Shown: positions 36,948-46,196, counted from the first letter of the stretch. The stretch: 64,000 nucleotides of DNA from Timaviella obliquedivisa GSE-PSE-MK23-08B (GCA_019358855.1 JAHHII010000005.1:310001-374000), one strand, 5' to 3'. The notes: a model not told the origin generated them from the sequence alone. Numbers and translations are program-made.

Positions 36948-37157
36948 ATGGTACGGCTTGCTCAAGGCAAAACTCGGTTGCAAATCATCAAGCCCACTGT
37001 AGAGCAAATTTTAGAGAAGGGGAAAATGAACCGTCAGGAACATATCCACCTCACATCCGCTATGCTCTCCGACCATCAGATGACTGATGAAGAACGCCGT
37101 CAAATTAATCGCGTGTTCGATTATCTCCAGATTGGTCGTTTGAAACTAGAGGATTAG
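36948..37157 (+). CDS. Small conserved hypothetical protein
   Basis: A 69-residue soluble protein (TRLQIIKPTVEQILEKGKMNRQEHIHLTSAMLSDHQMTDEERRQINRVFDYLQIGRLKLED) with charged, helical character. Similar short proteins are common in cyanobacteria as far as I recall, but no function is known. A terminator follows, supporting that it is a real single-gene unit. Confidence 0.75.
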   Translation: MVRLAQGKTRLQIIKPTVEQILEKGKMNRQEHIHLTSAMLSDHQMTDEERRQINRVFDYLQIGRLKLED

Positions 37158-37218
37158 CTGCTCAACAGATTTTTATTGATTTTTGTTAAATATTTATAAG
37201 CTTTGCGTGGATAGTGTT

Positions 37219-37248
37219 GCGTCATTCGCTTGAGAGTGGCGCTTTTTT
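37219..37248 (+). terminator. Rho-independent terminator
   Basis: GCGTCATTC pairs with GAGTGGCGC (9 bp including G-U pairs, 6-nt loop), followed by six T. It lies 60 bp after the stop of the 69-residue gene. Confidence 0.7.
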
Positions 37249-37350
37249 AGCACATTTTTTTATTAGAGATCAAGATCATTAGATTGCGGGGAATGATATG
37301 GCGACTTGACCCCTACGGCTTTCCTATCGTGAACTCTGCTGAATTCTCTA

Positions 37351-38562
37351 ATGCCAATGCTTAAAATCTCGCCGCCTAAAATTTCACTAATTGTTAGCGA
37401 TTTATCCAAAAGTGGGGCGGGGCGATGGGGTGGGGCGGTGCGTCCGTTTCTATTAGCTCAGGCACTGCGGCAGTTAGGGTGTGAGGTGAAGATTTTTGGG
37501 TTTACCCAGGGAGATGATTTGGCGATCGCTTCTACTTCAGAGCTATCGATTGTTTCGACCCCTGGCGGTCACTACCCGCAGTTTGTCAAGTCGGCGCGAT
37601 CGCTGCTCAGCCAGATAGACGGCGATATTCTCTACGCCTACAAGCCGAAACCTTCCAGTTTTGGCTTGTCGCTCCTGGGCAAGCTGACCAAAGGTCGTCC
37701 GTTAATCTTAGATATTGATGATTGGGAACTGAGTTGGCACGGAGGAGACAGTTGGAAGTATAACTCCACGCCCAAACAGCTTGCGAAGGATATCTTCAAA
37801 GCCGACGGCGCTTTGAGAAATCCTGACCATCGCCTGTACTTAGGTTGGATGGAGAGACTCGTGCCTCGGGCGACTGCCGTCACCGTTCATACGCAGTTCC
37901 TCCAGCAACGCTTTGGAGGAGTTTATGTGCCTAATGGCAAAGATGTTGCGCTGTTTAACCCAGACTTGTACGATGTGCCTGCCTTGAAAGCCCACTACGG
38001 TCTATCAAATTATCGAGTGCTGATGTTTCCGGGTGCGCCCCGTCCTTATAAAGGCGTTGAGGATGTTTTAAAAGCATTGGATTTACTGGAGCAGCCTGAT
38101 TTGCGATTGGTGATTGTGGGTGGCAGTCCTTACGATGACTATGACCAACAACTGATGGAAAGTTGGGGACGTTGGATCATTAAACTGCCTAAAACGTCCT
38201 ACAACGAAATGCCAGCGGTAATTGCAGCGGCAGATGTGATTGTCGTGCCTCAGCGCGATACGCCAGCGGCTCAGGCGCAGTTTCCCTTAAAGCTAACCGA
38301 TGGGATGGCGATGGCAAAGCCGATTTTATCAACTCGGGTGGGCGATATTCCTAAGATTTTGGGAGATACAGGCTATTTGGTAGATGCAGATGCACCAGAG
38401 CAGGTGGCAATGGCAATTCGGCAAATTTTTGCAGAGCCGGAAGTGGCGATCGCTCAAGGCAAAAAAGCGCGATCGCGATGCATTGAACATTACAGCATTG
38501 ATGCGATGTCTCATCAGCTTGCGCCTGTGATTAATCAGCTTGTTCCTTCGCCCAAGTTCTAG
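37351..38562 (+). CDS. Glycosyltransferase family 4 protein
   Basis: A 403-residue GT-B fold glycosyltransferase. N-terminal half: GWGGAVRPFLLAQAL and LDIDDWELSWHGGDSW. C-terminal GT4 domain: VLMFPGAPRPYKGVEDVLKALDLL, the nucleotide-sugar region AAADVIVVPQRDTPAAQAQFPLKLTDGMAMAKPILSTRVGDIP. The acceptor is unknown. It is followed 55 bp later by an ABC exporter on the same strand, suggesting surface glycan or glycolipid synthesis and export. Confidence 0.88.
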   Translation: MPMLKISPPKISLIVSDLSKSGAGRWGGAVRPFLLAQALRQLGCEVKIFGFTQGDDLAIASTSELSIVSTPGGHYPQFVKSARSLLSQIDGDILYAYKPKPSSFGLSLLGKLTKGRPLILDIDDWELSWHGGDSWKYNSTPKQLAKDIFKADGALRNPDHRLYLGWMERLVPRATAVTVHTQFLQQRFGGVYVPNGKDVALFNPDLYDVPALKAHYGLSNYRVLMFPGAPRPYKGVEDVLKALDLLEQPDLRLVIVGGSPYDDYDQQLMESWGRWIIKLPKTSYNEMPAVIAAADVIVVPQRDTPAAQAQFPLKLTDGMAMAKPILSTRVGDIPKILGDTGYLVDADAPEQVAMAIRQIFAEPEVAIAQGKKARSRCIEHYSIDAMSHQLAPVINQLVPSPKF

Positions 38563-38617
38563 GGCATCCTACGTTCGACTTCGTTTATTGTCTGTTTCAC
38601 GTTAGCTGGAATCCTAA

Positions 38618-40639
38618 ATGTCCTCTGGAAAAATCCTCTTTAGCCTGTCCCGGCAATATCCCAAACTGTTCACGTTAAGTGTCGTGTTGGGATTTTCGGG
38701 AGCCGTGTTTAATGGAATTGGCACAACGCTGATCATTCCGGTCTTGCTGGGTTTTTTGGGACAGCCCATGACAATGAAGGGTGCTCCGCCCCTGTTGCAG
38801 GGATTATTAGCACCGTTTCAGCAGGGCATAGGCGAGTACAACCTAGCGCTCATGACAGGGGCGATTTTAGCGCTAATTCTATTGAAAAATTTGGCGAATT
38901 ATGCAAACTCTCTGGTTTCGGGAGCGCTTAAGCGATCGCTCTCCAGCGGCTTGCAAGAACAAGGGCTGAGGCTGTTATTAGAAGTTGATGTAGATTTCTT
39001 TGTTAAGAATGGCATCGGCAATATTGTTAATAATCTCAATAACGAAATTTATCGAGCGGGTCGAGCCGTCGCGACGATCGCTAAAGCCATCTCGGTGAGC
39101 ATTACTACGCTGGTGTTTGGGGGAATGCTGCTGTGGACTTCCTGGCAGATTACCATCGTCTCGACTGCGTTGATGGCGATCGTGGTGTTGATGAATCAGA
39201 TGACAGTTGGGCGCTCTAAAATTTACGGGATGCAGCTATCGGCAATTTCTAAGCAGTACTCCACCATTTTTCTCGATATGTTGGGGGGAATGCGGCTGGT
39301 GCGATCTTCGGCGGCAGAGGATTTTGAATATGACAGAATTAGTCAGTTAATTCGATCGCGGGAGCAAGCCGATTTCAAATCTCAGGCAAATTCGGCGTTA
39401 ATAGAACCTGTCAGTGAAATGACGGGGATGGTGGCTCTGGTTTGCATTGTGCTGGTGGGTCGAGCGTTTTTGGGGGGTGAAGTCGAGGCATTAACGACGG
39501 TTTTGCTCGTGTATTTGTTTATTTTGTTTCGCACTTTGCCCCTGATTACTCAACTCAATTCAGCGCGGAATCAGCTTGCTAACTTGTCTTCGAGCCTGGA
39601 GATTGTTCATGATTTTTTACGACGCGATCGCAAGCCATTTATGAGCAAGGGTTCCATTCCCTACACCTCGCTTCAAGAAGGAATTCACTTTAACCATATT
39701 TCACTGTCCTATCCCGGTCACGAAAAAGTGGTTTTGAATGACGTTGATCTTTATCTACCGCGCAATACAACGCTGGCTTTAGTCGGTTCTTCGGGCGCAG
39801 GCAAGTCTACGATGGCAGATTTATTACCGCGTTTCTATGACCCAACCCAGGGCTGCATTTTGGTGGATGGCGTTGATCTGCGAGAATTGGATGCGCGAAG
39901 TTTGCGGCGATCGATGGGCATTGTGAGTCAAGATACGTTCCTGTTTAACACATCAGTGCGCAACAACATTGCCTATGGGTGTCCTAATGCAACGGATACA
40001 GAAATCTTTGAGGCGGCAAAACGGGCGAACGCCTACGAGTTTATTACCCAATTGCCTAATGGCTGGGAAACTCAGCTTGGCGATCGCGGCGTATTGCTCT
40101 CTGGCGGGCAACGTCAACGGATTGCGATCGCCCGTGCCTTGTTGCAAGATCCTGAAATTCTGATTCTTGATGAAGCAACAAGTGCGTTGGATACAGTTTC
40201 AGAGCGATTGGTACAGGAGGCGATCGATCGCCTGAGCCGCGATCGCACGACGTTAGTCATCGCTCACCGTCTTTCCACGGTTCAAAAGGCAGATCAGATT
40301 GCTGTGCTGGATCGGGGCAGAGTCGTTGAGCTAGGTTCCCATGAAGAACTTTTGGCAAAGAAGGGTTACTATGCCGACCTTTGTAAAATGCAACTGGCTG
40401 CAAAGACAGATCCTGACCGGACACCCACGAAGACTGCTCAGAGCGAACTGGCTCACACCTCTTACGAAATTCGCAACCGCTTAAACCGCTTGGTGGGTTC
40501 TTTAAGCTTAATGATGGATGACACTTTTGATACGCCCAATGAGCAACGGGAATGGACAGAGGAAGCTTACTATTCGGCGCTGAACTTGGTGAAGAGCTTG
40601 GAGATGGTAGAAGGGGATGTGAAAACGAAAGTTTCGTAG
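38618..40639 (+). CDS. ABC exporter (HepA/MsbA-like) with histidine-kinase-like C-terminal tail
   Basis: A 673-residue fused permease-ATPase. Residues 1-330 are a six-helix exporter domain. Residues 350-590 are the nucleotide-binding domain with Walker A GSSGAGKST, signature LLSGGQRQR, Walker B ILILDEAT and switch AHRLST. It resembles the cyanobacterial HepA-type exporters of envelope glycolipid or polysaccharide. The last 75 residues form an extra domain (SYEIRNRLNRLVGSLSLMMDD, EQREWTEEAYYSALNLVKSLE). It looks like the dimerisation helix pair of a histidine kinase, with Tyr where the phosphorylated His would be. Function of that tail unknown. Confidence 0.88.
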   Translation: MSSGKILFSLSRQYPKLFTLSVVLGFSGAVFNGIGTTLIIPVLLGFLGQPMTMKGAPPLLQGLLAPFQQGIGEYNLALMTGAILALILLKNLANYANSLVSGALKRSLSSGLQEQGLRLLLEVDVDFFVKNGIGNIVNNLNNEIYRAGRAVATIAKAISVSITTLVFGGMLLWTSWQITIVSTALMAIVVLMNQMTVGRSKIYGMQLSAISKQYSTIFLDMLGGMRLVRSSAAEDFEYDRISQLIRSREQADFKSQANSALIEPVSEMTGMVALVCIVLVGRAFLGGEVEALTTVLLVYLFILFRTLPLITQLNSARNQLANLSSSLEIVHDFLRRDRKPFMSKGSIPYTSLQEGIHFNHISLSYPGHEKVVLNDVDLYLPRNTTLALVGSSGAGKSTMADLLPRFYDPTQGCILVDGVDLRELDARSLRRSMGIVSQDTFLFNTSVRNNIAYGCPNATDTEIFEAAKRANAYEFITQLPNGWETQLGDRGVLLSGGQRQRIAIARALLQDPEILILDEATSALDTVSERLVQEAIDRLSRDRTTLVIAHRLSTVQKADQIAVLDRGRVVELGSHEELLAKKGYYADLCKMQLAAKTDPDRTPTKTAQSELAHTSYEIRNRLNRLVGSLSLMMDDTFDTPNEQREWTEEAYYSALNLVKSLEMVEGDVKTKVS

Positions 40640-40676
40640 CGTAAAGCCGCTCCCTGAAACTGCCTACTGAAATTGC

Positions 40677-43600
40677 CTATTGAGGAATAAAGCCAGATGC
40701 CTTAGGGGAATAAGTGCCGAATTTAGAGCCATTGGCGTTGTACAAATCGATCGGGACTTGAGCCGTTTGGCTAATGAGCGCAAGTTCCTGTAAAAAAGTG
40801 TTGACCTGACTGACCACGCCCGCTTGAACAGCAGAATTTCCTTGGAGTTGGGCACTTGCCATAGCACCTTCAACCATTTGGTCATAGCCATAGGTGATTT
40901 GCACCCGAATGGCTGTAGGGGCGGCATCGTATTGACAGACCTTAGGTGTGCCGCCACAAGAGCGATCGAGGGCAGGTTTTGCGGCTTGAATCGCTTCTGA
41001 AACTTGTAAGCCGCTCTCAGCTTGAGCTAAGGCAGCTTGGTAAGTGGCAATGAGAGGCTGGGCTTGGGTGTAAGGAGTTGTGCCTGGAGCCACTTTTTGA
41101 AGATTGGCAAAGGCACTTTCCCAGGCGGCGATCGCATTCTGCCACTGATTTTTTTGCTGAAAACTTTGGGCTTGATCGGATTGGGTAATGGCTTCGGTAT
41201 AAGCTGCAAGAGCAGTATTTTCTTGATCACGCCGGGTGCCAGCAGCAGCTAGCTTGCCTTGATAAATTCTCAGTAGTTCTTCTGCCTCAAGACGAGCAGC
41301 AGAGCCATTAGGAACGTTGTTCAAGAGATTAACCGCAGCCTGCCAAGAAGTATAAACTTCCTGCCAGCCTTGCGCAGAGGTCGCGATTCCAGTGCGAGTT
41401 TCAGCAAGTTGAGCCGTTTTCTTAGCGTTCTCAACTTCTTCTTGAGCCTGTTGTTCTACAACAACACGCTTGTTAATGCCCTCTAGGTTGGCGCGGTATT
41501 CGGCGATTTTACGCTGGGCAACGGGATAAATCGCAGTGTTGTTCGGAATTTTTTCGAGGGCGACGATCGATTCTCGCCAGAGTCGTTGGATTTCTCGCCA
41601 TTCGGGAAGAGGATGGGGAGGATTTTGCGATCGATTAGCGGCTTCGTTTCCTTTTCTCAAGGTTCTAACCAATTGTCCAATGACAGCGCTTTTAGCATTG
41701 TTATCTGCTATTAGCGTTTGGGCTGCTTGGTGCTGACCTGACCAGCCTGGAATAGATTTGAGTAGTTTGTTGGCAGTGCCCAGGTCATCGTAGGCTTTGG
41801 CGATGGCGATCGCAGACTCGGTTGATTGAACGGCTTGAAACGCTGTTTGGCTCATTTGCTGCGCTTTTTCCAAGGGTTCGCAAGTACTGCCTAGCACGCA
41901 AGGACGACTGAGAATGTACCACCATCCCAAAAGACCAAAAAGCGCGATCGCTGTTCCTAACATGATGTTGGAGGAAGATGGCTTAGGAGCATGGACGGGC
42001 GGACTAGGAGGTGGCGTGCTCCGATCTCCTGGGTCTAGTGCATCAGCAGAGATTGGGGTGATTGGGGCATCAAGGTGGGTATAAGGCTCGTTAGTGTAGG
42101 GCTCGTCTGCGATCGCTGATTCTGCAACGGCTATTTCTTTTAAAGGAAAACTATAGTCTAGGGCTAGATTCTCGGGTTCAGGGGCTTCTTGGGGTATGGA
42201 AGCTATGTCTGACTCGGGTGGAGCCGTGTCGAGGTCTAGCAAGTTGAAGACTTCGATAGTTTCGGCTTCATTGGTTATTTCAACTTCTTCTACGTCTTCT
42301 ACCTCTGCAAGTCTTGCAGGAGGGATTAAATCAGCATCTGTTAGCCTCAAGGATGCCAGGAAGCGGTCTTGTGTCGTTGGTTGTGTGGTAGGGGTACTGA
42401 TGTATGAAGGCAAGGTGGGTTGGAAAAATGTGGCAGATTGAATTGGCTCTGCTCCGGTTGGTTCTTCCTGCGCACCAGATACCTCAGGTTCATCCTGAAT
42501 CGCGATCGGGTCTTCTATGATCGGGTCTTCTACAATCGGGTCTTCTACAATCGCGTCTTTTAGGCTGATAGATTCCTCTACGAGCAGATCTGTCAGAATA
42601 ATGACTGGCTCAGGTTGATCCTGGATTTCGTTAGGGTCGAGGCTAACTTGAGCCGCTGTCACAGAACCATCGTCTGTTATGGGAGCGATCGCTGCTGGCA
42701 CAACTGTAGCTTCTTGCGGCAGAGGAGTTGCTTCTGAAGCAGACGAAACTTCCTCTAAATGCCACACGTTTTCGATCGCTTCAGGTTTGACGGGTGGGTC
42801 TTCGAGGTTAATGGTCGGGGGTTCTTCGATCGCGTCTTCTTCGATCGGCGGCTCTGCAATTCTTGCCAGAATTGGATCTTCTAAAGCAGGTACAGGTAAC
42901 TGTGCAACATCAACGTTTTCTATGAAAACAGGCTCATTTAAAGTAGTCTCGGATAGGGTAGGTTCTGACTGAGCAATTTCAACAAAACTAACTTCAGCGG
43001 TCGGGCTATCAAAAGCCTGGTCTGGCTGTAGATTACTCGTTTCTATTGCAGAAGTAGGTTCTGTCACGGACTCAATTTGGGCGATCGAGTCATCTAAAAG
43101 TTCAGGTGGCTCTTCAGCAATCTCGATTTCTGCGACTGGTTCGACTTCTACAAAAGGTTCGACTTCCGCAACAGGTGCAATTTCTTCGGTTAGCAGAATT
43201 TCTTGGGATAGTTCAATTTCTTCGAGTGGCGCAACTTCAGTACTTTCTGGTTCGACACTTTCTGGTTCGACCGCAGGTTCTATTGCAGACTCAATCGGGG
43301 CAATCGAGTAGTCTGAGGGTTCAGGTGGCTCTTCAGCTAGTTCAGGTTGTTCCTCAGATAGCTCAACTTCTGCAACAGGTTCAACTTTGACAGTCTCTGG
43401 CTCAACCTGGATTTGCAATAGAGTCGCAGGCTCTGGAAGCTTAACGACAATAGGAGGAACAAAAGTAGAGATTGGAGGATTTGTAGAAGCAGGCGGCGCT
43501 GATGGCTTGAGCGAGAAAACAAAGGAGTCATAGGGCTGTTGATATCCAGCAACTCGTAAATAGATTCGCACAGGTAAGAACTTTGTCCCACCAATGCCGC

Positions 43601-43829
43601 TTCTGACTAAGCCCGACTTCATTAGCTCAGGCGTATAGTCTTGCAGCACATCGGCGATCGTGGCGAAGACTTGCCGAGGGGAGGGTTCAACGTGGAGAAG
43701 ATGTTCTACTAACACCAGCAGCGCTTCTTCGCGAAAGGCACACCGAACACGAAGCCGAATAGGGCTGGGAAGCTGTTGCAGTTTTGCCTGAATATGTTGT
43801 CCTAACGCTTGCAGTTCGCTCTGTTGCAT
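40677..43829 (-). CDS. Large acidic single-pass membrane protein
   Basis: A protein of about 1050 residues with no recognised enzymatic domain. An N-terminal folded part of about 120 residues (IRLRVRCAFREEALLVLVEH, LRVAGYQQPYDSFVFSLK) is followed by about 480 residues of very acidic Glu/Pro/Val/Ile repeats. One membrane helix (IMLGTAIALFGLLGWWYIL) follows. The C-terminal region of about 380 residues is rich in Ala/Gln helices arranged as repeats (WREIQRLWRESIVALEKIPNNT; WQEVYTSWQAAVNLLNNVPNGS; WQNAIAAWESAFANLQKVAPGT). The start is uncertain: ATG at 43829 (MQQSELQALG) is favoured, ATG at 43931 is possible. Possibly a periplasmic scaffold; not known. Confidence 0.75.
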   Translation of the reverse strand: MQQSELQALGQHIQAKLQQLPSPIRLRVRCAFREEALLVLVEHLLHVEPSPRQVFATIADVLQDYTPELMKSGLVRSGIGGTKFLPVRIYLRVAGYQQPYDSFVFSLKPSAPPASTNPPISTFVPPIVVKLPEPATLLQIQVEPETVKVEPVAEVELSEEQPELAEEPPEPSDYSIAPIESAIEPAVEPESVEPESTEVAPLEEIELSQEILLTEEIAPVAEVEPFVEVEPVAEIEIAEEPPELLDDSIAQIESVTEPTSAIETSNLQPDQAFDSPTAEVSFVEIAQSEPTLSETTLNEPVFIENVDVAQLPVPALEDPILARIAEPPIEEDAIEEPPTINLEDPPVKPEAIENVWHLEEVSSASEATPLPQEATVVPAAIAPITDDGSVTAAQVSLDPNEIQDQPEPVIILTDLLVEESISLKDAIVEDPIVEDPIIEDPIAIQDEPEVSGAQEEPTGAEPIQSATFFQPTLPSYISTPTTQPTTQDRFLASLRLTDADLIPPARLAEVEDVEEVEITNEAETIEVFNLLDLDTAPPESDIASIPQEAPEPENLALDYSFPLKEIAVAESAIADEPYTNEPYTHLDAPITPISADALDPGDRSTPPPSPPVHAPKPSSSNIMLGTAIALFGLLGWWYILSRPCVLGSTCEPLEKAQQMSQTAFQAVQSTESAIAIAKAYDDLGTANKLLKSIPGWSGQHQAAQTLIADNNAKSAVIGQLVRTLRKGNEAANRSQNPPHPLPEWREIQRLWRESIVALEKIPNNTAIYPVAQRKIAEYRANLEGINKRVVVEQQAQEEVENAKKTAQLAETRTGIATSAQGWQEVYTSWQAAVNLLNNVPNGSAARLEAEELLRIYQGKLAAAGTRRDQENTALAAYTEAITQSDQAQSFQQKNQWQNAIAAWESAFANLQKVAPGTTPYTQAQPLIATYQAALAQAESGLQVSEAIQAAKPALDRSCGGTPKVCQYDAAPTAIRVQITYGYDQMVEGAMASAQLQGNSAVQAGVVSQVNTFLQELALISQTAQVPIDLYNANGSKFGTYSPKASGFIPQ

Positions 43830-44120
43830 AGTTTCATCTAACAACCTGATTGTCGATTTTGAGTCAATATCTAGGTCAACACAATTGCCGTTTGTTTTAC
43901 CATACTGTTCCGGGATAGTGATATCCGGCATCTCTAGCTTAAAAAATTGTGACTTGGTGCTTGGCTAATGCTGGTCGTCTCTAAGTATGGCGTGGGCTGA
44001 CTGGGTTGGAACAAGAATGATCTAAATTTAGGTAACTTTATGGACTGATGAGGTGCGGGTTTCTGGGTGCTAGACAAAAGACTGGGGAAATTAGGGGCTT
44101 GCGATCGCTCCTGCAATCGT

Positions 44121-44126
44121 TACAAT
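44121..44126 (+). promoter_or_regulatory. Putative promoter of the 6S RNA gene
   Basis: TACAAT at 44121-44126 with TTGCGA 16 bp upstream gives a plausible sigma-70-type promoter; transcription would begin near 44132. Confidence 0.5.
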
Positions 44127-44130
44127 AGGC

Positions 44131-44322
44131 AACAGGTTCTACTGCGGCGTTGGTGACTGCCAACAAAGTTTTTTGATCTTGCTTTGTGAATAAGGGAACC
44201 CCACTAAGCTTCAATGGCAGTATACCGAGCTTGTACTCGGAAACTTTATATTGAGGCAGAGGTACCCACCTGGAGTCTTCCAGGTCGAAAACTGAGGTAA
44301 AACGGCGCTGCGGGGAACCCCC
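44131..44322 (+). ncRNA. ssaA: Probable 6S RNA (SsaA)
   Basis: About 190 nt that fold as one long interrupted rod, the 6S layout. Closing stem: GGTTC with GAACC and GCGGCGTT with AACGGCGC (one mismatch). Apical part: CTTCAAT with ATTGAGG, ending in CCGAG-CTTGTA-CTCGG. Between them lies an open central region, whose 3' side holds a small hairpin ACCTGG-AGTCTT-CCAGGT. Size and shape match cyanobacterial 6S RNA, which binds RNA polymerase holoenzyme. A strong terminator follows 20 nt later. No coding frame is present. The identification rests on structure, not on a search. Confidence 0.7.
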
Positions 44323-44341
44323 AATATTTTTGAGCTTCTAG

Positions 44342-44370
44342 AAACCTTTGTCTGGAGACAAAGGTTTTTT
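44342..44370 (+). terminator. Rho-independent terminator of the 6S RNA gene
   Basis: AAACCTTTGTCT-GG-AGACAAAGGTTTTTT: a near-perfect 11-bp stem with a T run. Confidence 0.92.
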
Positions 44371-44769
44371 GTTAGGAGGCGATGACTGATGGGGATAAAA
44401 TTCAAGAGTTTCTACCGCGCAGTGATTCAACGCCGTCTCTTAAGTCTTTTTGTTGAGGTTTTGAAATAGCTATGAGAAAAGGAGATAAGCGATCGCCAGA
44501 CTTATAACCCCTTGCATTTTTAAAAAGTCACGATAGAATCTCCTAGAAATAAGGCTACCAAAAGTAGTTCATTCCTGTCAGGCGCTGGAAACCGGGCTAA
44601 AAGTCAGTCATTAGAATCTGAGTTGACGATCTGCTTAGCTTTTTGAAGCAATTTGGCAGTAAGCGTTGAGAAGGGTTTTTGGTTGTATAATAGCGAGGTT
44701 TTCCCGTCTATCTGGTGGTTTCTAACTACCAACTTCTGACGTTGATCACAATTTACCAAAGGGAATTCT
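44371..44769. other. Intergenic region before the small lipoprotein gene
   Basis: About 400 bp without a gene. A TATAAT at 44686-44691 is a likely -10 element for the lipoprotein gene, giving a leader of about 75 nt. No matching -35 at standard spacing is obvious. Confidence 0.4.
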
Positions 44770-44913
44770 ATGAATAAGAAAGCGATCAGTTTGCTCTTGG
44801 CTTTAGGTATGGCAGCTAGCTTGGCAGCTTGTGGTGGTGGTGATACAACGACTCCTACTACTGGCGAGTCTCCTGCAATGTCTCCTACTGTTTCTCCTAC
44901 AACTTCTCCTTAG
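44770..44913 (+). CDS. Tiny lipoprotein
   Basis: A 47-residue peptide with a textbook lipoprotein signal (MNKKAISLLLALGMAASLAACGGG). Only about 27 residues remain after the lipidated cysteine, rich in Thr, Ser and Pro (TPTTGESPAMSPTVSPTTSP). It has its own start with an AAAGGGA upstream and a -10 box, and is isolated between 6S RNA and a GST gene. Size and composition recall entericidin-like or small cyanobacterial lipoproteins. Function unknown. Confidence 0.75.
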   Translation: MNKKAISLLLALGMAASLAACGGGDTTTPTTGESPAMSPTVSPTTSP

Positions 44914-45057
44914 TTTAGGAGCACATCGTTCAGGCTTGCTTTCACATCTCTGAAACTGAGCCTTGAATGTCTATTGGAGTAGATAGTTCAGCCTACAGAA
45001 GTTTTGTCAAAATTAAAGATGGCTTGCTCTATCTTTGTTTTTGCTAGCATGGCATCT

Positions 45058-45108
45058 GTAGGCTGTTTAGATTAGTAGGCTGTTTAGATTAGTAGGCTGT
45101 TTAGATTA
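45058..45108. repeat. Three perfect 17-bp tandem repeats
   Basis: GTAGGCTGTTTAGATTA occurs three times head to tail without a mismatch, followed by the partial unit GTAAATTA. It ends about 40 bp before the GST start codon. Confidence 0.95.
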
Positions 45109-45147
45109 GTAAATTACGTCTTTGGGCTGTTTTATTTTTGAGCTTAG

Positions 45148-45834
45148 ATGCTAATTTTGCAGTTTAGTACGTCTCACTATTGTCGCAAAGCTCGTCTGGG
45201 GTTGGGATATAAGCGTCTAGAATACCAGGTGAAAAACCTCACCCCAGGGCTACATGCTCTTAAGCTCAAGCCGTTGACAGGGATGACGACTATGCCGGTG
45301 TTGCTGCCTCAGCAGCCAGGATACCCGGAAGCCGTAAGCGACTCGACCCGGATTTTTCATTTTCTAGATCGATATCAGCCTGAACGGGCTTTGGGTTTGA
45401 TAGATGCCAAGCAGAACGCTGAAGTTTGGGCGATCGAAGATTGGTTTGATGAAAGTATTGGGGTGGCGGCACGCTTTGTTTACTACGATTTCCGGACGGG
45501 TGAGGGCAAGCAGGTTGATCCGTCGCTGTCGAGCCAAGCCATGATTCGGGTGGTACGCTGGCAGTATGGTATTAATCAAGTCAGCGTAGAATTGGCGAGG
45601 GAACGGCTGGAAGGGGCGATCGCTTTTCTGAGTCATCGCTGGAGCTATCAGGGGGCTGCCGTAGAAAAATACCTGGTTGGCGATCGGCTGACTGCTGCCG
45701 ACCTGACTGCCGCTGCCTTGCTTAGCCCTCTAGCCTTAATTCCGACCTACTGTCAGCAGTATCCGTGGCTGTTTGACCGCATTCGCCAAATTCACGAATT
45801 GTGCCAAGAACCACTCCCTCCAGGATTGCTGTAA
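45148..45834 (+). CDS. Glutathione S-transferase family protein
   Basis: A 228-residue protein with a thioredoxin-fold N-terminal domain (LILQFSTSHYCRKARLGLGYKRLEYQV; cis-proline region TTMPVLLPQ; DSTRIFHFLDRYQP). The C-terminal domain is helical (FLVGDRLTAADLTAAALLSPLALIP). The Ser-His-Tyr-Cys start of helix 1 suggests a cysteine- or serine-type GST. Substrate unknown. The next gene starts 2 bp after its stop. Confidence 0.9.
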   Translation: MLILQFSTSHYCRKARLGLGYKRLEYQVKNLTPGLHALKLKPLTGMTTMPVLLPQQPGYPEAVSDSTRIFHFLDRYQPERALGLIDAKQNAEVWAIEDWFDESIGVAARFVYYDFRTGEGKQVDPSLSSQAMIRVVRWQYGINQVSVELARERLEGAIAFLSHRWSYQGAAVEKYLVGDRLTAADLTAAALLSPLALIPTYCQQYPWLFDRIRQIHELCQEPLPPGLL

Positions 45835-45836
45835 AG

Positions 45837-46157
45837 ATGCAACAAACAAAAGCGATCGCAACGTGGGTGACGCTGTTATTTGGGGCTAGTCTATTGGAGA
45901 TCAGCATTGCTCCTGTTCTAGCGCTGCCACCACCCGAAGACAAGCCCGAAGAAATTCAACGGACTGAAATTATTACAGAAGCGCGATCGCCCCTTGATGG
46001 TAAACCTTTGACAGCGGCAGAATACGCCGAACTGCAAGTTCAACTCCAGGCACGTCGGCAAACCACTGCGATTCTCAATCCTGAGTTACGACGACTAATC
46101 ACCTTGATTCGTTTACGACAGGGGATTCGTAGCGTCTTTCCTTTTTTACTGCGCTGA
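45837..46157 (+). CDS. Exported hypothetical protein
   Basis: A 106-residue protein with a signal peptide (ATWVTLLFGASLLEISIAPVLALP). A short mature part follows (RTEIITEARSPLDGKPLTAAEYAELQVQLQ and LRRLITLIRLRQGIRSVFPFLLR). It follows the GST gene by 2 bp and is probably in the same transcript. I do not recognise a characterised family. Confidence 0.75.
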   Translation: MQQTKAIATWVTLLFGASLLEISIAPVLALPPPEDKPEEIQRTEIITEARSPLDGKPLTAAEYAELQVQLQARRQTTAILNPELRRLITLIRLRQGIRSVFPFLLR

Positions 46158-46196
46158 ATCGGCGCTAATTTTAAGTTCTTTCTCTCCTCATGTTTC

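Noticed and set aside
44131-44322. tmRNA, RNase P RNA or SRP RNA as identity of the structured RNA
   Set aside because: No tRNA-like ends or tag frame, too short for RNase P RNA, and no SRP apical motif; the single long rod fits 6S RNA.
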